64,000 nt of DNA from CAXBCP01 sp047638395 (GTDB taxonomy: Bacteria > Pseudomonadota > Alphaproteobacteria > MPNO01 > UBA830), in assembly GCA_047638395.1 (NCBI GenBank), contig JBLIMV010000011.1:1-64000 (forward strand), given 5' to 3'. The notes beneath the pieces were generated by a model, which did not search any database, was not told the origin of the DNA, and saw only the letters and a list, made by a program, of their open reading frames with translations. Made by a program: the position numbers and the translations under genes. Positions within the stretch are counted from its first letter, which is position 1. The number at the start of each line of letters is the position of its first letter. Shown here in pieces: positions 50,409 to 59,166 of the stretch.

Positions 50409-50484
50409 GGGCGGTTAGCTCAGCTGGTAGAGCGGCGCGTTTACATCGCGTAGGTCGGCGGTTCGAACCCGTCACCGCCCACCA
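50409..50484 (+). tRNA. tRNA-Val (TAC anticodon)
   Basis: It starts GGGCGGTTAGCTCAG, has anticodon TAC in GTTTACATC and T-loop GGTTCGAACC, and ends ACCGCCCA CCA with an encoded CCA. It is 76 bases long and all four arms pair. Confidence 0.98.
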
Positions 50485-50572
50485 TTTAAAATTCCCGCGC
50501 GAGTCCCGATTGTGTTGTTGACGAGGTGCCCTCGCTGCATTACATCATTGCGCCTCGCGAAAGTGAGACAGC

Positions 50573-50649
50573 GGGGGTGTAGCTCAGTTGGTTAGAGCGC
50601 TGGCCTGTCACGCCAGAGGCCGCGGGTTCGAGTCCCGTCACTCCCGCCA
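50573..50649 (+). tRNA. tRNA-Asp (GTC anticodon)
   Basis: It starts GGGGGTGTAGCTCAG, has anticodon GTC in CCTGTCACG and T-loop GGTTCGAGTC, and ends CACTCCCG CCA with an encoded CCA. It is 77 bases long, with one G-T pair in the acceptor stem. Confidence 0.97.
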
Positions 50650-50843
50650 CTTTTCCCGCATACACATCGTTGCCAGTAGCCTGTTCCAGGGTTGCCAGAG
50701 GTTCGCCGCAGTCTGCTGCAGCCTGCCGCTGCCGGTCCGCGGCAAATTTCATGTCGCATCGTGACTTTCCCCGAGCAATTCCGGTAAGATACTTTGGAAT
50801 CTAATTATCCGCTAAAAGGCGGAACTCACGGGAGGGTCTTTAA

Positions 50844-51713
50844 ATGACGGATATGCGCTACGAGGCGCCGCAATCGCTGGAGGCGGCGGTCGCACTGCTC
50901 GCTGACGCGAATGGTGGCGGCAAAGTTCTGGCAGGGGGCACGGATGTGCTTGTCCAGCTACACGCCGAGATGATCGAGCCCGACGTGCTGGTCGATATCA
51001 AAAACATCGCGGATGTCCGTCAGATGTCGGAAGACGCTGGCGCCTGGCATGTCGGCGCTGCGGTACCTGGCATGAAGGTCATCGACAATGCCGGCTTCAG
51101 CAACGCCTGGCCGGGCGTCTGTGAGGGCGTAGCACTCATTGGGTCTGTCCAGGTCAAAGGCCGGGCCAGTATCGGCGGGAACGTCTGCAATGCGTCTCCC
51201 GCGGCAGATAGCCTACCAGCCCTTATTGCCGCCGGCGCCGTTGCGACGATTATCGGACCGAACGGTACCCGCGAAGATGCGGTCGAGAATATTGTGACCG
51301 GCCCGGGCAAGACATCGGTCGGCGACGGCGAGTTTATCGTGTCGTTCGGATTTCCCACGCGGCCTGCCCATTCGGGTGATTGCTATCTGCGGCTGACCCC
51401 GCGGACCGAAATGGATATCGCGGTTGTCGGTGTCGGCGCGAACCTGACGCTGGACGATAGCGGTGTCTGCACGGCGGCAAGGATTGCTGTCGGCGCTGTC
51501 GCACCTACGCCGTTGCTTGTTGCGGATGCCGCAGCGGCGCTTGTCGGCACCAAAGTGGATGATGCCGCAATGGAAAGCATGATTGCGGCTGTGCGGGCCG
51601 CCTGCAACCCAATCAGCGACAAACGCGGCACCAAGGAATACCGGATCAAGACAGCAGGCGTGATCGCACGCCGCGCGGTCGAAAAGGCGCTTGAAAGGGC
51701 AAAGGCAAACTGA
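50844..51713 (+). CDS. Molybdenum hydroxylase FAD-binding (medium) subunit
   Basis: The 289-residue protein is the FAD subunit of a xanthine dehydrogenase-family enzyme (CoxM/CutM type). FAD contacts are in AGGTDVLVQLHAEM, here GGTDVLVQLH, and in GGNVCNASPAADSLPAL (here GNVCNASPAADS). The C-terminal domain of about 100 residues is intact. GGGAGG precedes the ATG. Its stop shares a base with the start of the iron-sulfur subunit (ATGA-type junction), and the gene order medium, small, large is that of coxMSL. Confidence 0.92.
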   Translation: MTDMRYEAPQSLEAAVALLADANGGGKVLAGGTDVLVQLHAEMIEPDVLVDIKNIADVRQMSEDAGAWHVGAAVPGMKVIDNAGFSNAWPGVCEGVALIGSVQVKGRASIGGNVCNASPAADSLPALIAAGAVATIIGPNGTREDAVENIVTGPGKTSVGDGEFIVSFGFPTRPAHSGDCYLRLTPRTEMDIAVVGVGANLTLDDSGVCTAARIAVGAVAPTPLLVADAAAALVGTKVDDAAMESMIAAVRAACNPISDKRGTKEYRIKTAGVIARRAVEKALERAKAN

Positions 51714-52192
51714 TGGCAAAAAAGGCTCATGTAACAACGTCGGTAAACGGCGATGAATACGAATACCTGTGCGAACCCGGCCAGACTCTGGTCGACGTGC
51801 TGCGCAACGAGCTCGAACTTACCGGCACGAAGGAAGGTTGCTCGACGGGCGACTGCGGCGCCTGCAGCGTCATACTGGACGGTGAGCTTGTTTGTTCCTG
51901 CCTGGTTCTCGCTATCGAAACCGACGGCAAGTCGGTCGAGACGATCGAGGGTATGGCGAAAGGCGATGATCTGCATCCGTTGCAGCGCAACTTTCTGGAG
52001 CTCAACGGGCTTCAGTGCGGAATCTGCACACCGGGTGTTCTGATCGCTGCCAAGGCGCTTCTGGAACGCAATCCAAACCCGACAGAGATCGAGACACGCT
52101 TCTGGCTCGCCGGCAATCTGTGCCGTTGCACCGGGTATGACAAAATCGTTCGCTCCGTTATGGCGGCGGCGGAAGAAATGAGAGGAGCTTGA
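51713..52192 (+). CDS. Molybdenum hydroxylase 2Fe-2S (small) subunit
   Basis: The 159-residue protein binds two 2Fe-2S clusters. The plant-ferredoxin-like first cluster has Cys in GCSTGDCGACSV and LVCSC; the second has LQCGICTPG and LCRCTGYD. It moves electrons from molybdopterin to FAD. It overlaps both neighbours by a few bases and is clearly part of a three-gene operon. Confidence 0.95.
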   Translation: MAKKAHVTTSVNGDEYEYLCEPGQTLVDVLRNELELTGTKEGCSTGDCGACSVILDGELVCSCLVLAIETDGKSVETIEGMAKGDDLHPLQRNFLELNGLQCGICTPGVLIAAKALLERNPNPTEIETRFWLAGNLCRCTGYDKIVRSVMAAAEEMRGA

Positions 52193-52194
52193 TC

Positions 52195-54468
52195 ATGGCG
52201 ACCATTCTCGAAGATTCAAAATTCGATGCTCAGCGGGACCTGAAGATTGTCGGTACCAACCCGGTCAAACAGGACGGTCTGGACAAGGTGACCGGCCAGG
52301 CGAAATTCGGAGCGGATTTCTTCCTGCCGGGTATGCTCTTTGGCCGCATTCTGCGCAGCCCCCACGCCCACGCGATTATCAAATCGATTGATACGTCCGC
52401 TGCCGAAGCGCTTCCTGGCGTGAAGTCTGTCGTCACGCGCGACGATTTCCCGGATCTGCCTGCAGGCAGCGCCGCCGGCGATATGACACGGGTGGCGATG
52501 GCACGTGAAAAGGCGTTGTTTGACGGTCACCCCGTCGCGGCGGTCGCGGCGACCAGCGAGGCAATCGCCAAACGGGCGCTGAAGCTGATCAAGGTAGACT
52601 ACGAAGTGCTGCCGCATGTGATCGATCCGGTTGATGCGATGAAGCCGGGTGCACCTATCCTGCACGACCATATTCGCACAAAGGGCCTCGACGAGCCGAA
52701 TGACAATCCGACCAATGTGACGGAACGGATGGTCAGCAAGATGGGGGACATTGAAAAAGGTTTCGCCGCGGCAGACTTCATTGTCGAACGCGAATTCGAT
52801 TCCAAACCGATGCATCAGGGCTATATCGAGCCGCAGGGCTGCGTTGCCGAATATTCGAAAGACGGCCAGGTCGAACTGTGGTGCAGCACCCAGGCGCCGT
52901 TCGTGTATCGTGACCGGTTGTCGGCCGTGCTCAAGATCGATGCGGCGAAGATCAACGTCCAGCAGTCAGAACTGGGCGGCGGATTTGGCGGCAAGACGGG
53001 CTTTTACCCGGAACCGATCGCCATTCAGCTTTCGAAGAAAGCCACAAGGCCGGTCAAAATGGTTCTGAGCCGGAGTGAAGTTTTCCGCGGCACGGGCCCG
53101 GTCTCCGGCACGAGCTACAAGATCAAGATGGGCTGCACCAAGGACGGCAAGATCACGGCCGCTCAGGGCGATCTGATTTTTCAGACCGGCATCTTCACGG
53201 GCTCGATGTACTTCAATGCCCCGAACGCCATGTTCACGCGCTACGATTTGGAAAACGTCTATATCGAATCCTTCGAGGTCGTCTCCAACCGGCCGAAGGT
53301 GAACTCGTTCCGCGCACCTTGCGTGCCGCAGATTGTGTTCGGCGTTGAGGGCGTGATCGACGAGCTTGCCAAAAAAATCGGGATGGATCCGCTCGAAATG
53401 CGGCTGAAGAACGCCGCCGTTGAGGGCTACACCACGATCTACGGTGAAACGCTGGGCCCGATCGGGTTTGTCGAAACTCTCGAAGCGGCGAAAGCATCCG
53501 ACCATTACCAATCTCCGGTGCCTGAGGGGCAGGGGCGTGGTATTGGCTCTGGATTCTGGTTCAACCGTGGTGGCGAAACGTCGACGTCAATGAACATTGC
53601 GCCTGATGGATCTGTCACGATCATCACGGGGACCGCCGACGTCGCCGGTTCGCGTATTTCAATTGCCATGATGGCGGCCGAAGAACTGGGCATTCCGGTC
53701 GACAAGGTCCGCATCACAATGGCTGACACGAACTCGCTCGGGTTTAACCGTGTAACGGCAGGCAGCCGGACGACCTATTCGGTTGGCATGACCGTGGTCG
53801 ACAATGCACGCGAGTGTATCAGCCAGTTCGTTCGCCGGGCGGCCGAAATCTGGGATGTGCCCGAAGACGCGGTTGTCTTTGAAAGCGGCGAGTGCCGGCC
53901 TGCGGGTGCGAACGCCGGCAATTTCGAGCCACTTTCGATTGCCGATATCACCAAGCAGACGACGATGTCTCATGGTGCCGTGACGGCGAGCACGTCAATG
54001 AACGTTACCGGCGCAGGGCCGGGCTTCGGTCTGCATATCGTCGACGTAAAAGTTGACGAAGAAACGGGGCGTACCGATGTCATGCGCTACACGGTCGTCG
54101 AAGACGCCGGTAAGGCTATCCACCCGCTACAGGTTGAAGGTCAGTACCAGGGCGGTGCTGTACAGGGCATTGGCTGGGCACTGAACGAGGAATACGTCTA
54201 TGGCGAGGACGGGCGCCTGCAGAATGGGAGCTTCCTGGATTACCGGATGCCGGTGACCTCGGACGTGCCGATGATCGATACCGTTATCGTCGAGGTTCCC
54301 AACCCTCTGCATCCGTTCGGGCTGCGCGGTGTTGGTGAGGTGCCGGTGGTGCCGACAATGGCGGCAATCGGCAATGCGATTGGCAATGCAATCGGCATCC
54401 GTCCGCGGTCTCTGCCGATGTCACCGCCGAAGCTTTTGGAACTGATTGATAACGCAGCAGAAGACTAA
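52195..54468 (+). CDS. Molybdenum hydroxylase molybdopterin-binding (large) subunit, xanthine dehydrogenase family
   Basis: From ATG 52195 (GAGGAG upstream) the protein has 757 residues. Family motifs include TGQAKFGADF, the GGGFGGKTGFYPEP loop, and the catalytic Glu in RGVGEVPVVPT near residue 712. At about residue 367, where CO dehydrogenases carry AYRCSFR and form II enzymes AYRGAGR, this protein reads VNSFRAPCVPQ, so it is not a form I CO dehydrogenase. N-heterocycles, aldehydes or purines are the wider range of substrates in the family. No accessory cox genes follow. Confidence 0.9.
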   Translation: MATILEDSKFDAQRDLKIVGTNPVKQDGLDKVTGQAKFGADFFLPGMLFGRILRSPHAHAIIKSIDTSAAEALPGVKSVVTRDDFPDLPAGSAAGDMTRVAMAREKALFDGHPVAAVAATSEAIAKRALKLIKVDYEVLPHVIDPVDAMKPGAPILHDHIRTKGLDEPNDNPTNVTERMVSKMGDIEKGFAAADFIVEREFDSKPMHQGYIEPQGCVAEYSKDGQVELWCSTQAPFVYRDRLSAVLKIDAAKINVQQSELGGGFGGKTGFYPEPIAIQLSKKATRPVKMVLSRSEVFRGTGPVSGTSYKIKMGCTKDGKITAAQGDLIFQTGIFTGSMYFNAPNAMFTRYDLENVYIESFEVVSNRPKVNSFRAPCVPQIVFGVEGVIDELAKKIGMDPLEMRLKNAAVEGYTTIYGETLGPIGFVETLEAAKASDHYQSPVPEGQGRGIGSGFWFNRGGETSTSMNIAPDGSVTIITGTADVAGSRISIAMMAAEELGIPVDKVRITMADTNSLGFNRVTAGSRTTYSVGMTVVDNARECISQFVRRAAEIWDVPEDAVVFESGECRPAGANAGNFEPLSIADITKQTTMSHGAVTASTSMNVTGAGPGFGLHIVDVKVDEETGRTDVMRYTVVEDAGKAIHPLQVEGQYQGGAVQGIGWALNEEYVYGEDGRLQNGSFLDYRMPVTSDVPMIDTVIVEVPNPLHPFGLRGVGEVPVVPTMAAIGNAIGNAIGIRPRSLPMSPPKLLELIDNAAED

Positions 54469-54613
54469 TTGGTGGCCTTTAGGGCGGTGGCAACAAAGTA
54501 AGGTGACCGGGCGCAGGCAGGTCGAGAAGCATGTATTGGGTTTGGCTAGTGGTCATTCCGCATAGACATCCTTGTCACTCGCGGGGCACTGATCAGGCTT
54601 CTCAGGAACGCTG

Positions 54614-56134
54614 ATGCTCTTCCAATCGGTTGAGTTTCTCTTCCTGTTTCTGCCCTTCGTTTGGGTGGGCTTCGTGGCCCTCCATCTACGCGTAGGCCTG
54701 AATGCGGCTCTGTCATTTCTTGTCGCGGCCTCAGCATTTTTCTACGCTTGGCACACGCCCCATTATTTGACGATTGTTGTCGCGTCGATCTGCGTCAATT
54801 TTGTGATCGGAAAGCGCCTGTCGCAAAGTTCGGGTCGTGTTCTTCTCGGATGCGGAATTGCCTTCAATCTTGGTCTGTTGATCGTTTTCAAATATGCGGA
54901 TTTTGTTGTTGAGAATCTGAACGTGCTGCGGGTAGAGGCAATACCGCTTCCGGCTTTTGTCCTGCCATTGGCGATTTCATTCTATACGTTCCAGCAAATC
55001 GCCTATCTGATTGACGTCAGCAGGGGACATAAGTCTGTAACGTCTTTTTTGCGGTATGCATTTTTTGTCGGCTTTTTCCCGCAATTGATTGCGGGGCCGA
55101 TTGTCCATCACCATGAAATCCTTCCGCAATTGCAACGCTTATCGCCAAATGCGAGGCGGTTGGTTCTGAATCTTTGCGTCGGTCTCACTATCTTTTTTCT
55201 GGGTCTCGCGAAAAAACTACTGATCGCCGACAACGTCGGCGAGATAGCCGATGACATATTTGATAAAGCTGGCCCGGGAAATGTGCCGACGTTTGTCGAT
55301 TGCTGGTATGGGGCGGTGGCATTCACGTTTCAGATTTATTTCGACTTCTCCGGTTATAGCGATATGGCGATTGGATTGGGGCGAATGTTCGGTATTCGTC
55401 TGCCGCTAAATTTTTATTCCCCTTACAAAGCAACGAGCATCATCGATTTCTGGCGACGTTGGCACATAACGCTTTCCCGGTTCCTGCGGGATTACCTGTA
55501 TTTCGGTCTCGGCGGCAACCGTCGGGGACCGCTTCGGCGATATATCAATATTCTGATTGTCATGCTTCTGGGGGGATTATGGCATGGTGCTGCATGGGCT
55601 TTTCTCCTATGGGGCGGGCTTCACGGCATTTACATCGTCGTCAACCATCTGTGGCGACGAGTTCGTTTTCCCTGGGCGGATTGCCGGGCCTTCAAACTTG
55701 TGGCGTGGGGACTGACGTTTGTCGCGATCATCATCGCGTGGATACCGTTTCGGGTTAACGATTTGGGGACGGCGTTGGCTATTTATACCGAGATGGCAGG
55801 GCTCAATGGCCTGAATATGGGGTTTGCACGATATTTAAGCGTCGGTGACTGGCGAACTCTTCTGCTGAATTTCGGTTTTGAGTATCACAATGGCAGTTGG
55901 TTTCTCAGTGTTCGTTTCTGGATGTGGGTCGGCGCATTTATCTCGTTTTTTATGCCGAATATTTACCAATGGATGCGGTGGCGTGGTCCTGTCAGTAACA
56001 TGCCTGAACGTCGAAATCTTTTCGGGCTGGATTGGTCGCCGAATTTCGGTACCGCCATTCTCGTTGGGGGCATTGGCGTTCTGGCAATAGTCTATCAATC
56101 CAGGCCTGTTGAATTTCTGTATTTTCAATTTTGA
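54614..56134 (+). CDS. MBOAT-family membrane O-acyltransferase (AlgI-like)
   Basis: The 506-residue protein has ten or more membrane segments and the MBOAT landmarks: FYTFQQIAYLIDVSRG, FFPQLIAGPIVHHHE, FDFSGYSDMAIGLGRMFGI (here FSGYSDMAIGLGRM), NFYSPYKATSIIDFWRRWH and the catalytic His region GLWHGAAWAFLLWGG. AlgI-type proteins pass acetyl groups across the membrane for O-acetylation of exopolysaccharide. The next gene starts at once after the stop and encodes a likely SGNH partner. Base composition is lower in GC than the flanking genes, which may reflect horizontal gain. Confidence 0.9.
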   Translation: MLFQSVEFLFLFLPFVWVGFVALHLRVGLNAALSFLVAASAFFYAWHTPHYLTIVVASICVNFVIGKRLSQSSGRVLLGCGIAFNLGLLIVFKYADFVVENLNVLRVEAIPLPAFVLPLAISFYTFQQIAYLIDVSRGHKSVTSFLRYAFFVGFFPQLIAGPIVHHHEILPQLQRLSPNARRLVLNLCVGLTIFFLGLAKKLLIADNVGEIADDIFDKAGPGNVPTFVDCWYGAVAFTFQIYFDFSGYSDMAIGLGRMFGIRLPLNFYSPYKATSIIDFWRRWHITLSRFLRDYLYFGLGGNRRGPLRRYINILIVMLLGGLWHGAAWAFLLWGGLHGIYIVVNHLWRRVRFPWADCRAFKLVAWGLTFVAIIIAWIPFRVNDLGTALAIYTEMAGLNGLNMGFARYLSVGDWRTLLLNFGFEYHNGSWFLSVRFWMWVGAFISFFMPNIYQWMRWRGPVSNMPERRNLFGLDWSPNFGTAILVGGIGVLAIVYQSRPVEFLYFQF

Positions 56135-57352
56135 ATGACTAGATCCCCGTTCAGCAACAAATGGCGTCGCTATCTCGCGGTGCTGCTCATGCCGATAGCT
56201 GCGCTTTTATGCGCATTCGTATTTAACCTGTCGACGCTTGAAGCCGTCGGTGAATATTCCACTATCGAACGGATCGTTCGCGAGCAGCGCGAAACTGGCG
56301 GTCTTTACAATGGATTCGTCCATTCCGTCGGATCATACAAAAAGAGCGGTTACCGGCAGGCCAAGCCAGAGATTACAGTCATAGGTTCATCCCGCTCGTT
56401 GCAGGTTCGTGATTATTTTTTCAATGCGACATTTTTTAATGCGGGGGGAGAGGTCCGCAGCCCAACAGAAGCATTCTTGCTAACGGACAAATTGTTGAGG
56501 TTGCATAAGCCGCGACACGTAGTCTGGTTTATGGATTTTTTCCAGTTCTGCTCATCGAGTAACAATTTTAGGGAAAATCTGAGCCGTCCCCAGGCCGTTA
56601 TCCGCGAAGCGGAGACCCGGGTACAAAGGGGATTGGTTCCATTCAGGCTAATCGCGACCAAGAAGGTTGTCAGCCTGAGCGAATTTGTGACCTGGGGGAC
56701 TGGTGGGGCCGAGAGCCATCGGCAGGGTGTTCGTCTTCTCGGACTTGGTGTTCAGAAGGGTTTAAGCGCTGCTTTTGGACCCGATGGATCATTGTATAAA
56801 TTCCTGGACGGAGCACCGCCGCCAAACCGAAACACTCTGGATATTGGTCTTACCGAAATCGAACGGGGCCACGCGGCCTTTAAGCACGATTGTCACCTCA
56901 ATCTAGAGGCTATGGAGCTTGTGGACCTGTTCGCTAGCGAGATGGAGCGCGCGGGGATAAATCTGACATTGATTGCCGCCCCGATGCCGGAATACATCCT
57001 CCAGGCTATGCGTGCTTCAGGACGCTACAGATATGTGAATGAATGGCGTGAACGGATGAAAAAACGTTATCGCATTTTTTTCGACTATACGTCGGTGGCC
57101 CCAATCTCCGGTCAGGATTGCGAATTCCTTGACTACTATCATGGCGGTGAGGTGACCTATATGCGGATACTGGCAGATATCGGGGCCCGGACAAATTCTG
57201 CATTACGTGATGTTATTGATACCGCGAGATTGAATTCCCTGATCTTGAGTAGGGCGGGCGATCTGGTTGTGGCGGACAACGAGATCGGCATGAAATTACT
57301 GGGTGCCGGGTCGCCACAGCAGACATGTCCGTATATACCCAAAAAGCCGTAA
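56135..57352 (+). CDS. Membrane-anchored SGNH-like acyltransferase partner (AlgJ/AlgX/DltD-like role)
   Basis: The 405-residue protein has one N-terminal membrane helix (YLAVLLMPIAALLCAFVFN) and a long extracytoplasmic part. Candidate SGNH catalytic points are Ser in VIGSSRSLQVRDY and an Asp-His pair in EFLDYYHGGEVTY. Such proteins complete acetyl transfer started by an MBOAT protein. Overall similarity to a named family is not evident to me, so this rests on the motifs and on the immediate junction with the MBOAT gene (0 bases between them). AT content is raised as in that gene. Confidence 0.7.
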   Translation: MTRSPFSNKWRRYLAVLLMPIAALLCAFVFNLSTLEAVGEYSTIERIVREQRETGGLYNGFVHSVGSYKKSGYRQAKPEITVIGSSRSLQVRDYFFNATFFNAGGEVRSPTEAFLLTDKLLRLHKPRHVVWFMDFFQFCSSSNNFRENLSRPQAVIREAETRVQRGLVPFRLIATKKVVSLSEFVTWGTGGAESHRQGVRLLGLGVQKGLSAAFGPDGSLYKFLDGAPPPNRNTLDIGLTEIERGHAAFKHDCHLNLEAMELVDLFASEMERAGINLTLIAAPMPEYILQAMRASGRYRYVNEWRERMKKRYRIFFDYTSVAPISGQDCEFLDYYHGGEVTYMRILADIGARTNSALRDVIDTARLNSLILSRAGDLVVADNEIGMKLLGAGSPQQTCPYIPKKP

Positions 57353-57554
57353 TTCCCTGTTCGCATCGCTCTTGTGTTTGCCGCAGGTACATAATCGGGC
57401 AGAACAGTGGCGCGAGATTGATGCAGGAAGAATTCCTTGCCCTTGCGTAATATCCTTTTCGTCGCCGAATAATGCCCGATTCGCCCCAAATGCTTTGAAT
57501 TTCAATAATATTAATCCTATAAAGCAGGCGATTGGATGGTTAACGGCAGGATTG

Positions 57555-57569
57555 TTAACCTCGGGTTAA
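57555..57569 (+). promoter_or_regulatory. CtrA-type box in a TTAA-rich region upstream of nuoA
   Basis: TTAACCTCGGGTTAA is a perfect TTAA-N7-TTAA site 69 bases before the nuoA start. Two more TTAA occur at 57540 and 57579. The 286-base spacer between the SGNH gene and nuoA holds no other gene. Confidence 0.5.
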
Positions 57570-57638
57570 TCAAATCCGTTAACTATCCGCACGATCAACG
57601 TGTGGCGTTATCCTGCGGCGCATATCTGGGGCTTCTTG

Positions 57639-58004
57639 ATGCAAGACTTGTTGCGTGAATATCTGCCGATCCTGATTTTTATCGGGATTGCGGTCGGTAT
57701 GGCGATTGCGGCACTCGCCGCATCGTTCATTATTGCACGCCAGCGGCCGGATCCTGAGAAAGTGTCTGCGTATGAGTGCGGGTTCGACGCCTTCGACGAC
57801 GCGCGCGGGCAATTCGACGTGCGGTTCTATCTTGTCGCCATATTGTTCATCATTTTCGATCTCGAAATCGCCTTTCTCTTTCCGTGGGCGATTTCGCTGT
57901 CAGATATCGGCATGTTCGGTTTCTGGTCGATGATGGGCTTCCTCGGCATCCTCACGATCGGTTTTATCTACGAATGGAAGAAAGGCGCTCTCGAATGGGA
58001 GTAG
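57639..58004 (+). CDS. nuoA: NADH-quinone oxidoreductase subunit A
   Basis: From ATG 57639 the protein has 121 residues, the standard NuoA length, with three membrane helices and the conserved EKVSAYECGFDAFDDARGQFDVRFYLVAILFIIFDLE region (quoted in part: SAYECGFDAF and RFYLVAILFI). It is a membrane-arm subunit near the quinone site. It overlaps nuoB by 10 bases. The extra 13 residues from 57600 are not part of the family. Confidence 0.96.
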   Translation: MQDLLREYLPILIFIGIAVGMAIAALAASFIIARQRPDPEKVSAYECGFDAFDDARGQFDVRFYLVAILFIIFDLEIAFLFPWAISLSDIGMFGFWSMMGFLGILTIGFIYEWKKGALEWE

Positions 58005-58525
58005 ACGCACCGCTCAAACCCGGCACCGAGCAGAACCTGATTCTGTCTCAGGTCACCGACGAGCTTAGCGATAAAGGCTTCGTGGTCGCGCAGGCTGACA
58101 AACTGATTTCCTGGGCCCAGTCGGGGTCTTTGTGGCCGATGACATTCGGCCTCGCGTGCTGTGCGGTCGAAATGATGCATACCGCTGCGAGCCGCTACGA
58201 CCTTGATCGTTTCGGCGTGGTTTTCCGCCCCAGCCCACGACAGTCCGACGTGATGATCGTTGCCGGTACGCTGACCAATAAAATGGCGCCGGCATTGCGC
58301 AAGGTCTACGACCAGATGGCCGAGCCGCGCTGGGTGATTTCCATGGGTAGCTGCGCCAATGGCGGCGGCTACTATCACTATTCCTATTCCGTTGTCCGGG
58401 GCTGCGACCGCATTGTCCCGGTCGATGTCTACGTGCCGGGGTGCCCGCCGACGGCGGAAGCGCTTCTTTACGGTATTCTGCAACTACAAAAGAAAATCCG
58501 CCGTACCAGCACGATAGCGCGCTAG
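57995..58525 (+). CDS. nuoB: NADH-quinone oxidoreductase subunit B
   Basis: From ATG 57995 the protein has 176 residues. It binds cluster N2, with Cys in GLACCAVEM, SMGSCANGGG and VPGCPPTAE, and touches the quinone site with NuoD. The start lies within the end of nuoA. The larger reading frame upstream of it runs through nuoA in another phase and is not coding. Confidence 0.97.
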   Translation: MGVDAPLKPGTEQNLILSQVTDELSDKGFVVAQADKLISWAQSGSLWPMTFGLACCAVEMMHTAASRYDLDRFGVVFRPSPRQSDVMIVAGTLTNKMAPALRKVYDQMAEPRWVISMGSCANGGGYYHYSYSVVRGCDRIVPVDVYVPGCPPTAEALLYGILQLQKKIRRTSTIAR

Positions 58526-58545
58526 ACCGGCAGACAGAACGCGAT

Positions 58546-59166
58546 ATGAACGACGCCCTTAACGAACTCGGTGAATACATCGCCAGCAAAGCCGGCGAGC
58601 ATGTTACGTCGTGGGAAATAGCGCTCGGCGAATTGATGGTCACGACGTCACGTGATGGCCTGACGCGGCTGATGAAACTGGTGCGGGACGACGCGAATTG
58701 TCTTTTCAAGGTTCTGATCGATGTAACTGCCGCGGACTATCCGGAGCGCGAAGAGCGTTTTGAGGTTGTCTACAACCTGCTGAGCCTTTCCCATAACCAG
58801 CGTATTCGGATCAAGGTGCCCGCCGATGAGCAGGCGCCTGTGCCGTCGGTGGTTCAGCTTTTTAGCAGCGCCGGATGGTTTGAGCGCGAAGTATGGGACA
58901 TGTTCGGTATATTTTTCACCGATCACCCCGACCTCCGCCGCATGCTGACCGATTACGGTTTTGAGGGGCATCCCCTGCGCAAGGATTTTCCGCTGACTGG
59001 ATATGTCGAGGTGCGCTACGACGATGAGCAGAAGCGCGTCGTTTATGAGCCGGTCAAGTTGACCCAGGATTTCAGGAGCTTCGACTTCATGAGCCCATGG
59101 GAAGGGGCGAAATACATCCTTCCCGGCGATGAGAAAGCCGAAGACAGCGCGGAGAAAGCCGACTGA
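58546..59166 (+). CDS. nuoC: NADH-quinone oxidoreductase subunit C
   Basis: From ATG 58546 the protein has 206 residues. It has the 30-kDa subunit signature ERE-VWDMFGIFFTDHPDLRRMLTDYGFEGHPLRKDFPL, seen as EVWDMFGIFF, LRRMLTDYGFEGHPLRKDFP. It is separate from NuoD here, unlike the fused NuoCD of E. coli. The stop shares a base with the nuoD start. Confidence 0.96.
   Translation: MNDALNELGEYIASKAGEHVTSWEIALGELMVTTSRDGLTRLMKLVRDDANCLFKVLIDVTAADYPEREERFEVVYNLLSLSHNQRIRIKVPADEQAPVPSVVQLFSSAGWFEREVWDMFGIFFTDHPDLRRMLTDYGFEGHPLRKDFPLTGYVEVRYDDEQKRVVYEPVKLTQDFRSFDFMSPWEGAKYILPGDEKAEDSAEKAD

Noticed and set aside
50573..57638. Integrated element with tRNA-Asp as att site
   Set aside because: No integrase gene and no repeat of the tRNA 3' end were seen near nuoA.
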